From Apostichopus japonicus (lineage: Eukaryota > Echinodermata > Holothuroidea > Aspidochirotida > Stichopodidae), in contig NC_092571.1 of assembly GCF_037975245.1 (NCBI RefSeq), positions 13,061,917-13,125,916 on the forward strand: a DNA stretch of 64,000 nucleotides, written 5' to 3'. The notes below the pieces were generated by a model. It had not been told where the DNA came from and made no database searches. It was given only the letters and a program-made list of their open reading frames with translations. The first letter of the stretch is position 1; each line of letters starts with the position of its first letter. The translations under genes were made by a program, and so were the position numbers. Below, one piece after another: positions 1 to 12,800 of the stretch.

Positions 1-144
1 CTCACACGAGCAGATGAGCAAAAACACAAACAAACAGTACAAACGTATGTTGTCTTTAATCGTACCTGTTTTGTATACTGTATAAATACGTCTGGGAAAA
101 ACGCTGATTTCGAACATTTCAATTTTTGATTGCCCTTTACTTAC

Positions 145-245
145 TTTCCTGGAGAGACCACTTCGAAACAGAACCTCCTTTCAATTTCTTCAAACGGTTT
201 AACATTGCACAATCGCAGATCTTCGGCAGCTATGGTTATAATTCC
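145..245 (-). CDS. ACAP: ACAP exon 13 (PH domain)
   Basis: Encodes residues 300-332, including AAEDLRLCNVKPFEEIERRF and CFEVVSPG, and ends two bases into the next codon at GTAAGT. This matches the VEDLRLCTVKHCEDIERRFC segment of vertebrate ACAP PH domains. The next exon is beyond base 1. Confidence 0.94.
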
Positions 246-3200
246 CTGAATGGAGAGAATTGAGTTAGGACATTGTGAATAACCGAGATGTACCTGAAGT
301 TGAGAAAAGTTTACCAAGTTCCCTTTGCCACAACCAAAACAAAAAGATGATAAACCAGATGATAAACAGAAGCCATAAACTTCTTTGTTCTATTCCCAAT
401 GTCTAAAATTTCAATGTCACTTTTCTCATTATTCATTTCCTAATATAATTATATATAAAAAGCTGAACTTCTCATGAATTCCCTTCCCTGCCATTTTCTG
501 GATTGTATCCAATGAAACTGGGACCCTGGCTACATGCTATGCAAGGTACCGTGGCTTCCAACTGCCACACACTCACCCCACCCCCCCCCCCCCCCAAACA
601 GCAAAGAAATGGCTAAATAGGGATCACTACCAATTAAGGGCTGGACAGCTCAGTGGGTAAAAGCACCGGGCTTGTAACCCAGAGGTCACCGCTTCAAAAC
701 CAGTTCATAAATTGAATTCCTCTTTTTACTTGTTCAAAATTTCCTATAAAGTTAACCTTATTAATTTTCTTAGACAAACACATAAAGCCAACTAAATATT
801 AACTCTCTTAAAGAAACATAAACTTGGGCATTACACTTAATCATGTGGACAAACTTTATAACATGTCTTTCAAAGGCAGTCCTTTTGCCTTTTAGTGTAC
901 TTATTCATCTCATTTCATATATTTCACAGGTAATTATCCTTTTAATCCTGACCCTGTTTCAAGTATTTCAAAGACAACAATTCATTCTTTTATAATTGTA
1001 ACTTTTCATGGTGTTTCTTGATTTTTTAGTGGGAACAGTCAGCTATCTTTTTAACTCTTTTGCATGCAAAAGAAATTACATTTTGCATTTCTCTGACATA
1101 CTCCATATCTCACACTTGGAATGTTTCAATCTGGTAAAATCTTGTATGTCTTTCACGCTATTTTGGTTTACTTCAAAGAAAACAGTTCCTCATACTTGTT
1201 TTGCTCAAATTTAAAAAGAGGTAAAAACAGTTTTTTAACTTACCTTTGATCTCTTTTGGTATATTAGTTGATTGTTCTTAATAGTGAACCATCTCCTGTT
1301 AATGAAGAGAATGGATTAGATTAATGCTTTATGCTTCTCAACAAAGGTTTTTACACTAAGTTGCGACTTGAGAGTCGGGTCGAGAGAAACCAAACCAATC
1401 TTTCTGAATGGAATGTGACTGTTATATTAGTAAATATAAATACGTCATTTATATAGCGCTAAATCACAAAAAGTATCAAAGCGCTTCACAAATAAAACGA
1501 TAAAAAGGAAATAAATACTCCCTCTCTTCCACAAGGTGACTGGTACGACAAGTTTTGCTAAATCTTGTGCCACTGTTTTTTACTAACTTTCAGTCGAGGT
1601 GCAATTAATTGCAATCAAATGAACCAATGTGCAGGTTAATCAACAATGGGTGATGGTATATTGGATGACTCTCAAAGCAATAATTTAGTTTTCAAATTTT
1701 GAGTAGCAGGTTTGAAGGCTAGGAGTTTTGTCTCTTATAAAATCATATGATTCCTGTGTAAAAAGAAGATGCTACGCATCTTTGCACTCGTATAGCAATT
1801 TGACCATTTTTTGCAGTAGCATTTTGAGATGAGATACCTGACATATTTTCCATGTCTTATAGGCCATAGTAAGGTATGGGTTGCAGCTAGCCTAAGAAGC
1901 TCACTACACACCTAAAGCTAAGGAAACTGTTTGGGAGGCAGGGGAATAGATGAATAACAGAGTGAACAGGGAAATTAATCATGACTAGAACTATACTTTT
2001 TAAATGATTTATTACATATATATATGCATTTTTTATATGTATTTCTTCGTTCAGATGAGTTGTGATTGTATAGGTTTTGTAGTGGGAGTATCATAGCATG
2101 ATGTCATGTTTAAGGGGAGTCTAACATCTAGCAATGTCTGATCTCGACCCTCAATCGATGCACTGAGGCTGAGAGATATCTAGCAGATATCTGCAACCTG
2201 TTTGCGAGGTGTAAATAAACTTTGTGAACACTTTCTTTATATTCCAACATTTTTTAATGCTTCACACAGAGGGTCCCTTGAACCATTCTCGAGGGCGATT
2301 GTTTTCTTTTTAATTTTTGAAGGGATGTGAATGTAAACTTAGGTTTCAAGTGGTAGTATGGTAGCATGATGTCAGGTCAAAGGTGACTTATGAATCCACC
2401 ACTGTCTGATCTAGAATTCTTGATCAGATACCACAAGGCCAAACGACAGCTTGGCAATTATCTTTCTTCCTTTCTGTTAAATTGGGTCTCAAGGAAAGTT
2501 AAAAAACAGCCCTCACATTTTTCTGTGTTTATTTGTCAGATGCTTCCTTCCTGCCAGATACTATATGTAAATAAATGGCTTAAATTATGACAACAAACAT
2601 GAAATTATCTTTAATCCTTTTATCAATAATGTGTCATCTGAGCTTTTGCTTACAATGGTCTCTGATTGTTGCTTTTGATTACGGGACTAGTGTTTGTTTT
2701 GGTGGAAGGTGGGTGGAAATTGCTGCTGACTCAACTTTATATGCAATATTTCTGGCAGGGATGAGCTAGTGATGTTAAAAAAACAGAACAATTCTGTTGA
2801 TATTTGAGTCAATATGTTGTGACTTGATGACATTTTTGGGGCCAAACCATCTCATTCTGGCAAAAACCAAAAAACATTTGCTACAGGGATTGCTACTGTA
2901 TTAAATTCTTGCCATGGACAATCAGCAACTTTTTTTTTGGCTTTTGGTTTTCTTCTATCTATCTCTCTCTCTTGTTTCTATTACATTTCCCTGTCTCTTT
3001 GTTTGCTTTCCTTATTTTGATTATTTTTGTACTTCCCAAGACTATTCTTGCGACATTAAAATTTCATCCTTGCTTGTTGTTTATATGATAATGGTATTTA
3101 GATATCTGTGTATGTCATTACATAAACAGAGAATAAAAATAAAACTCAAAGACACACTGATGCATTAGCCGGAGTTTGATTCCTTTATCAAATCACATAA

Positions 3201-6200
3201 TTTTGTTTTGCATTTTTGCATTTTGTCGATGTTGAAGGTCTATAGTTTTGTACAAGGCCAAGGTCTTACTCATAAGGCTTTGCAACAACACAACACTTAA
3301 GCCCTGGTCATTCGGTGACTAGTCACACCTTCACACCAAAGTGTGCACAACTCAAACAGTCACTCTTGGGGCACTACAGCTTACCATATCTTAATGTCCC
3401 CTGAGGACCTTCCCATTTGGTGCTGCCACAAAATTGGCCTAAACAACTATATTTAGTGTCCCCATTGACACACATTGGTGAAAGAGGTTTACAGTGCCTT
3501 GCCCAAGGACACAAGGTAATGATCTTGCCAGGACATGAACCTACAAGTTCATACATTGCCATTTATAACCACTTGACCAACACTCTCTCTTTAAACAAAT
3601 GTATATATCTCTTTTATTAATCTTCCATAACAATATTTAACTCAGCAACTCTGTAGAATATTATTATAATTATTATCTTGGATCCATGTACTTTTATTTA
3701 GCAATTATAAATGTTTCTTTTATTTGTTATTAAAAGAACATTTTATTTAATTACCAGACAGTTCAAGGGTACTATCATTTACGTTGCTTATGTCTTTAAT
3801 CGGCACGTCAAGAATATGTCGTACCCTCACGCCTTCTTTTATAGTGAAAATGAAACGAGGAACGACCAAATGCATCACTGAAAATTATTACAGATGACAT
3901 TGTTTGTGTTCAAAATATTATGTTAGGATATCTTCCAATATTTTTTTTTTTGTTAAAGGGGAAAAGAAGACAACATTTAAAAAAAAAAAAAAAAAAAATT
4001 GAAATCAGGAAAGGTTACATCAGTGCTTACACATGTAGAAACCAAACATTTCACATAATGATGACCCTGGTGCCTGGATGCCAAACCCATTCAGAAGCAT
4101 TTGAAAGTATTTTATAAATGCAAAATTATTCATCAATGGCTAAATGTACACAAGTTCATACCTGTTCCATGTTTTGAAAGCATTTGTGGCCCTTTTATAG
4201 AGATAACCCTCCATGGTGACAGGTATTTTGGTACCGTCAAAAGCAATCTCCCAAAATTCTTCCTGAAAAAGAGTCAAAAATCAAAAGAAAAAAAAAAATG
4301 AAAATTCTAACAAACAGACAAAACAAGGAAGCAGTTAAAAATGTAGGATGACCTTACATTATATATAACATAGGAACTACATTATTTCTATCGAGCAGAG
4401 TTCATGTTTTCATTCAAAAATCTTGCAATGACACAAAAATTATCGGCACTGCTCAATAAGAACTATGTACAATAGCTATAATGCTTTGTTAAGTTGCTTT
4501 TAGAAAAAGCTTACAAGAGCACTTCGTCAACATGTACTAGAACTGCGAAATGAAACAGGGGGGGGGGGAGGGAGGTGAGGGAAGAGAGAGGAAAGGGTGT
4601 TTCTGTTTGTTTTGTTTTTTTGGTTCTCATTTCTATTTGTAAAGTTCTGTATTTTTTCAGGGAGTGTCACTACCCGACAAGCCTTATAGGGTTTTTTAGT
4701 ACACTTCCTTTCACAAGTTTTGTTTCTTATCTCCTTCTATGTCATACTTATGTTGTTATAGAACAAAAATAAATAAATGAAATAAAATAAGGCACTGATG
4801 TATTTCCTTTTTGACTTCTGACATATTTATGTGTGTTACTCACTGTTACTTGTCATTTAGCCTCTGTAGAAGATCCTGCTAGGATCGAAACGTCAGGCCA
4901 ACTTACTTTTACACATTCTATCACACAGGCTCTTAAGTGGATAAGCAGTTTGCTAACAGTTTTATTTTATTTTGACATATTTATATGACAGCAAAGTAGG
5001 AAGTCACTCGACTGTCTTTGACTTTTGACAGGATCTCAAAATTTAAGATAAGTTATCATATCATACTTTGTTCATTTTGTTTGGGGCTCTATTTTGCATA
5101 ATGTATGTCCTTGGAAATACAATTTTTTACTCTTGTATGAACAATTTTTTTAACGTTTCCTCGGACTGTTATTCTGAAAAATTGAACAAATCCTGATTCC
5201 GGCAGCTTGAATCTTTGAAATGTTGGTTTTGAAGAAAACCTTGAAAAGCAGGAAATGAAACCACCTTAACTGGACGAGATACATCTTTTCAATTGTTGTT
5301 GTTGTTGCTTGTGGTGCTGATGGTTGTGGGAATGGTGATAACTAAGGGCTACACAAACTTCCAAGCTGACTGCATGAAATGATGAAAATTTCATAATGTA
5401 ATGATCCCGTTTGTATCTTGGCAAATCAAGTGTTATTCAAGATAAAGAGAAGGAAAAATTCATAATTTCAAAAGAAAAAAAAATCAACAGTTTGATGTGT
5501 GTGATTAAAAACTGTATCAATTAGTGAGTGAAGAAACCCAATAAAGTGTTTTGAGAATCAAATGAAATTGACAATTTTTACTAATTTAAAAACTGATGAA
5601 TTCAGAAAAGGTGTCTTTCCTTGATCAACTGCAAACTCACTTGGGAATATTACTCAATATGTGTGGGTAAGAATTGCCATAGAATTTGGCAACCAAATTA
5701 TTCAAAAGCCTACGTTAAACTTGAAAACTGAAGACGCTTACAATTTTCGGTATCATGCTTCTCCTGCCTTCCATCTCTTTGCTCTCAGCCTGAGCTCTTT
5801 CATTCATGTTCTGAATCTGAAAAGTAAAATTACAAAAGAAAGAATATCTCAATTACCGTGGAAATGGGGGGAGAAAAGTTCCTCAAGATCTATTGTACAG
5901 CTACATAACAAGGTTTCAAAGTGTGGAAGCCATCATTCCAGGATATGTCATGCTACAGTACCTGAATACAATCATATTTTTCTAAGTAGATCTAGTGTAT
6001 CATGTAATTACAAGTCTTTCTTCACAGGAAGTCTCCACTCACCCTTAACCAGATTATGAAGGAGCACAAACCCAAATATTTTCATTGTAAACTCCATCGC
6101 TAGGTCAAAACAATAAAATGAAAACTAACATATATATATATGTTTTTTTCCCACCAGTGTGCAAACTATGACAGCTCACGTTTCATCAATTGTGTAATTA

Positions 6201-9200
6201 CAGAAGAAGATATTGTTTGCTATATACAAGGTTCCTGTAACTGGTCAGAGGTCATGTTATTGCATATTAAAGACAGTGAGTGACCTAGCCCAGTTACAGT
6301 TTTACAAAACAGCAGTATTACATGTCCTTCTTCACAGGCATTCTCTACTAAACTTCAACCAGCTTATAAAGGAACACAACCCCAAACAGATTCATTGTAA
6401 ACTTGGTAACCTATCCATTGCTAGGTCAAAACAATAAAATGAAAACTAAAAAGAATATATTGTTTGCCACCTGTGCGCAAACTATGACATCACACATGTT
6501 TCCACTTATGTTGCCACTTATGGTGCCATGTATGACAATTTCAATTATCAACATCTTGAATGATAACTCTGATATGAATTGAATACAAATTTCCCTTTGA
6601 TACTTAGTATGTATATTGTTTATTCCTCTTTGATCGGTCAAATATAAAATTTTCCTCTGGAGTTTCCTTTTGAATAGGATGAAATATCAATAGCGCATGC
6701 TTTCCCCATATCATCAGAACAAAAATTAGAGTCTGATGAGAATTTTTGTTACATTCTTTTAAAACAAAAGACAACTGTCTACAAAAACAACCCATATATT
6801 GAAAAGGGAGCAAATATTGGTTTATAGCGAAATCTGATCCAACAGTTGACCTATTAAACCGGTCAGAGGAATATATACTATATACTGACAGTGTGTGACG
6901 ACTTCCTGGTCAGGTTAGGTTCCCAGGCATCACTTAAGTCTTTCATTTTTTGAGCACTCTACTGTAAGTTGGGATTGACTCCTGCAGGCCACTTCATTGC
7001 ATGAGATGCCAATCTGAACTCATATATTGAAGATTGCATGCTGTGTGACCATTTTCCTATTCAGTGAACTTTCCAGCCTAGCTCACTGCATAATGTCAAT
7101 ACTAGTTACATATTTAGTGACTAGTGGGTTGGTGCTACCATTATTAGTCATTGACCCATATATGCATGCTGTGTGACTAGTTTCCTATTCAGTGCTATTT
7201 CCAAGCTAGCTTAAAGTTCACTGCATAATGTCAATACTAGTTACATATTTAGTGACTAGAGGGTTGGTGCTACCATTATAAGTCATTGACCCATATATGC
7301 ATGCTGTGTGACCATTTCCCTATTCTGTTCTATTTCCAGCCTAGCTTAAAGTTCACTGCATAATGTCAATACTAGTTACATATTTAGTGACTAGAGGGTT
7401 GGTGCTACCATTATTAGTCATTGACCCATATATGCATGCTGTGTGACCATTTTCTTATTCTGTTCTATTTCCAGGCTAGCTTAAAGCTCATTGTATAATG
7501 TCAATACTAGTTACATATTTAGTGACTAGAGGGTTGGTGATACCATTAGTAATTATTGACCCATGTATGCAAGCTGTGTGACCATTTTCCTATTCAGTGC
7601 TATTTCCAGGCTAGCTTAAAGTTCACTGCATAATGCCAATACTAGTTACATATTTATTGACCATTAGTAATCATTGACCCATGTATGCACACTGCGTACA
7701 ACTATTTTTAGATATAGGTAGATAGACAGAGAATGAAGGCTGCATGAACACCAGTGACCATTTTCCAGGCAAGTGTCTATCTATCCACAAATTTGGGAAC
7801 ATTCAGTCACTAATTCTTGGCAAAAGGGTTGATGCCAGCTATCTTTAAATTGGATGTCATGAAACCAAAAATCCTTCTTGTAGATGGCTTTCTATCTATG
7901 TAACCCTTGCAGTGAATGCAAAGAAGTTACGCCACACAATTTCTCGGGGAGAGGGATGGGGATGGGAAGGGTTGTAGTGGTGTTGGTTTAGCCCAAATGC
8001 AAGGATCATTGCATGTTCAATGTGTAATCAATGATCATTTCCTAAACAGCTCTCTTAGCTCTAACTTGGGTGCATGCAATACTACCCCTCTATTCCTGCA
8101 CTTAGCCAAGAGGTATTGGAATGAATTTGGCCAAAAACCATTTTCATGCTTATACAATATTTCTTCTTAACTTTATCGCCCTAAAATTTACTGTAGGTTT
8201 ATGCAGAGGCTGCTAACCATTACGAGACTAGGGGACTGGGGGCCATTGTCTCGATTCGTCTGCATGCACGGATCAACAATTTGGCTAAGTTTTAAATAAT
8301 TATAAATGGCTCTACAAGTTGGGCCTTAACTCCTAAAAAGCTCAGATTTAGAGCTACAGTTAATGGCAGGAAAACATCACAACTAAGTGTAATAAAAAGC
8401 CTTGGAACTGTAACTTTTAACGATATTGAACTTTGTGTATATACGATGAAAGAAATAATCTCACCTCTTTGTAAGAACAAAAGCAAGGAATAATTCTACG
8501 GAAAGCCAAGCAGGCCATGATTAAATCCAGTATTATAAGAGCCAAATTATCAATTCCTTGTTTGTGACTTAGCACTAATAAAAAAACAAATGGTCACACT
8601 GTATTACTGTGTATTCCTATACAGTGTAAGAAAACACCGGGCAAAGTTGACAGCAGAGAGGTAGCCATCAATTACTGTGCTTCCTGTCATGAATATGCAT
8701 GAGTTTGTCTTACAAATATCTTTACCTATGACATTGACTCGACTTAAAACAGATGCCGATTCATTTTTCTCATTATTTGCACACACGCAAGACTTGTTGT
8801 TTTTAAAGTTTAATCATCTCAATAACTGTAAAAATAAGACAACAAAAAATGAAAATAACCTTTTATGATTCAATGCGTTATGAACTAATAGTTTTTAGTA
8901 TATCCATTACTATTGCTAATCACTCCATAAAAAAACAAAAACAAAGGTCATTTCAAATCTTAAGTAGAATTCTGGTCGGTATCACAATGCCAACTGAATC
9001 ACATACAGTCAGCCAGATGCCAATTAAAAAGTGAGTGTTTCAACAATGACTAGGAAATGAGTATTGATCAACATTGGGGGTAGGGGAGGAGGAAGGAGGT
9101 GGGGAGAGGGGGTGAATTCCCTGAAATAACTACAGATAAGGAGCTCACTTTATTTCCGAGTCCTTTGCAGGTTGGCTGTAGGTCCTTGAGGAGGTCGAAT

Positions 9201-9845
9201 CCCTGGTGAAAGAATGTGTACTGAGCGTTCATGAAAGACATCAGCTGAAAAGGGAGAAAAAAATATAGAAAACTGAATAAAGTCACATAAATTGTACAGT
9301 ACTGTATATCATGTACTGTAGTCAGTAAGTACTTGTTCTTCATCTTTGCTGTGGTGGCACTTATATGCTTTGATTTTATGCTATATATATAGCTGACTGT
9401 GGTAAGGTGTCATTGGTCACCCTCAGTGAACCCATATTATTCTCAAGAATTGCAATTAACTGTTCATTAATTTATGACCCCAAAGATAATGAATGAAAAG
9501 AAAAAGACAAAAAAAAAATAACACTTTAACAGTAAATTAATGTCAGATGTGTTAATTTCAGTCTTTGCAATTTCAGAAAGAGAAAACCTATTTAGAGCTT
9601 TGGTGGTGGGGGGGGGCGTGAGGGTTACAGGGGGGGTTAAATATTTTATTTCAAGTCTCTGTGCTCTCTATACTTTTGGAATTTTTACCATTATAGTGCC
9701 TTATCACATATTGACAGTGTTAGAATGTAAAATCTCATATGATCCTAGCATGCGTACTTGCAAGGATATAATCTGAGAGGAATCACATTATGTAGTTTCC
9801 GGAAACATCACAATTCTCCTTGAGAACATGAACACCAAAGGCTCT

Positions 9846-9876
<31 letters not shown>

Positions 9877-12800
9877 TAAATCTTTAACTTGTAACTGTCA
9901 AGATGATTGTTTTCACAAGCAGTTATTAATTTTCACCTTTGGGAGAAAAGAAAGTGATTGTAAGGTTACATGGTCAAAATGCCACAGATACATTTCTCTT
10001 ATTCCCTTTCCCATGAGACAAAACAGTTTCGAAACTTTTATTTAAGCATTGCAATTGCAATGTTTTCTTTCTTTTGTGAGGAATGATATCATTTTCTTTG
10101 ATATGAAACAAAAAAATAAAAGGGAAACTTAGCAAAGGCGCAAGCTTTTTTCCCCTGTGTGTATAACATTTTCACTTTGCCAAGAGTCCTGTCCGTATCA
10201 CAATTTAGCTAAGCCAGCAAGTTTCTCTCTTTACAAGGAACTACGACAGCTTGGCATGAGAATCGAGTCCTGACGTTCTGTTACGATGTGTCTACGTAAA
10301 AGATCATTACAGTATATAGTCGGTGTGCACTCACTAAAAATTGCAGACCAGTGTTTACAGATGGCAAACGTCTTTGTATCAAGAGTACTTTTTATACCGA
10401 CACTTCAGATTCCACACAAAAGAAACTAGTTTAATTTTGGGATCAAAGTATAAAACCCATACTATATAGTTTTGTTTTACTACAAAGTGACCAATGGGCA
10501 GCAGAGCTTTGTAAATAAATTTTCTATGCCATTCATGACTATTTCCCCTGCTCAGGTTGCCCATTAGACTACAGTATTAAAGCACTGCAGACACATGATG
10601 AACCTCACATAATATAAAGGGTAACTTCAGAAGTAACTTTAGGAATGATGGTACTGCACTTATACCTGTTTCTTATACGTTCTGATCTACCTAGTCTACA
10701 AACTGGTGCCATTCTTGTTGTAAACTGCACCTCCAATGACCCTCTCTCTCTTGTACTCATTCTTGTACTGCACCCCTAATGACCCTCTCTCTTGTACTCA
10801 TTCTTGTACTGCACCCCTAATGACCCTCTCTCTTGTACTCATTCTTGTACTGCACCTCTAATGACCCTCTGTCCCTTGTACTCATTCTTGTACTGCACCC
10901 CTAATGACCCTCTCTCTTGTACTCATTCTTGTACTGCACCCCTAATGACCCTCTCTCTTGTACTCATTCTTGTACTGCACCCCTAATGACCCTGTCCCTT
11001 GTACTCATTCTTGTACTGCACCCCTAATGACCCTCTCTCCCTTGTACTCATTCTTGTACTGCACTCCTCATGACCCTCTCTCTTGTACTCATTCTTGTAC
11101 TGCACCCCTAATGACCCTCTCTCCCTTGTACTCATTCTTGTACTGCACCCCTAATGACCCTCTCTCCCTTGTACTCATTCTTGTACTGCACCCCTAATGA
11201 CCCTCTCTCCCTTGTACTCATTCTTGTACTGCACCCCTAATGACCCTCTCTCTTGTACTCATTCTTGTACTGTACTGCACCCCTAATGACCCTCTCTCTC
11301 TATCTCTCTCCATGAGGTCACTGCCCTCTTCCTTCCGAATCTATTTTCTCAAAGGCGTGAAGTGAACTGGTTTGTTAAGACTGTGTAGCCCTGACATACT
11401 GTGCATGTGTATTACTTGTACATAATGCATCTTGTAAGATGCTCATACCTACAGTACAACAAACTGTAGCCTGAATATGTATTTAATTTCTCAGCCCAAT
11501 CATTTGATAATTGTTAATACATGATGCCATGTAAGTTTGAAAAAAAAAAAAAAAAATTAAAAAAGTGAAGGTGTAATAACACAACACATTATTACACGCA
11601 GTCTAACAACATGAGAAAAACGCAGTACTTTAGTTCTGTGAGTGACTGCGGTGGGAAGTTAAACTTGGATACTATGTAATTTGAGAAAGGAATAGCGTAA
11701 TTAAAGGGGTTGCCCACATAACATAAAGTTAGTCTTTTGGATGGGACAAACAAAGGAAGATTGTAGTAACAGACTGTAATTATCTCCTGACTCGACAATG
11801 TCAAACCAATTAGCTGTGATATGTATTCCCATAACATCACAGGCTCTGCTTAATCCGAGTGGAACTTGGCCACAAGACATTTAAGGTTTACCAAACAGGA
11901 AGTCAACATCATTTGTGATGGAAACAGAAATCAAAATATTTGTGCAAAACTTTAAGCAAGAAGTGTCAATAATGAGAGAGGTCAGGATATTAAGTTGGAA
12001 GTGAAGATATGAAATTTGAAACCTGAGAAGGGCTGAAACAGTTTATTTTAGGGTTCGTTTGAATCAGAGAAAATGAGCATCTCAGATATTGGGTATGCTG
12101 TAGCCACACTGGACTGTGTAGGTGGTAAGAGTGTTCGGTCCTCACTGATTCTCTCGTCTACATAAATAAAACCATTCATAGAATACAGGTACGGTACATG
12201 ACGGCCAAAGAGCCTTGAAACCTAGAAGGATTAACACAAGTTTCACTAATTCCCACAGATAACGGTAAAAATTTAGATCATGCAGTCAGTCATGATGGAA
12301 TACTTATGTGAAGTAAACATAGACATTGACCAGCATCTATGCTGTTCAAAAAACCTGTCAAGTTAACATACAGTATAACCAGCTCTGTACATAGGATATC
12401 ATGCTTTACCAGTACTTTGTATTGTATCCTTCCTTCTATTCTTTATTACTGTATCTTTCACAAACATTTGTCATCTGGTCACACCACATCCATGCGGCTG
12501 AACCAACCAGGCAGTCTCTTCATGAAGTTGAACGACTTTAACATTCTGTAAGTATTTTACTTGGAATATTAAGGCTAACAGAGCAACAGTCCAATTCAGT
12601 GGCGGAGAACCCATACAGTCAGGGGGGGCGGATGCCCCGCCCTGACGGACTAAGTTGGACTGCTGGCGCCCTTTTCAGCTTTTACCACTTTTTACTTATT
12701 CGTGATTGACTGTTTTATTGCGCTCTAATCTACCTATTGACATTTGTCACAAATTAGCAAGGCCCGGAAAGGGTAATTTCCGGCGATCTAGGGGAGTATC

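Noticed and set aside
5661-6059. 132-codon plus-strand open frame
   Set aside because: It overlaps ACAP exon 10 on the other strand and a duplicated intron segment; no protein features.
7036-7690. CRISPR-like array
   Set aside because: The copies are adjacent 135-bp units without unique spacers, in a eukaryotic intron.
10792-11197. Open frames with repeated MYSFLYCTPNDP peptides
   Set aside because: They follow from the 42-bp minisatellite, whose unit length is near a multiple of three, and lie in the ACAP intron.
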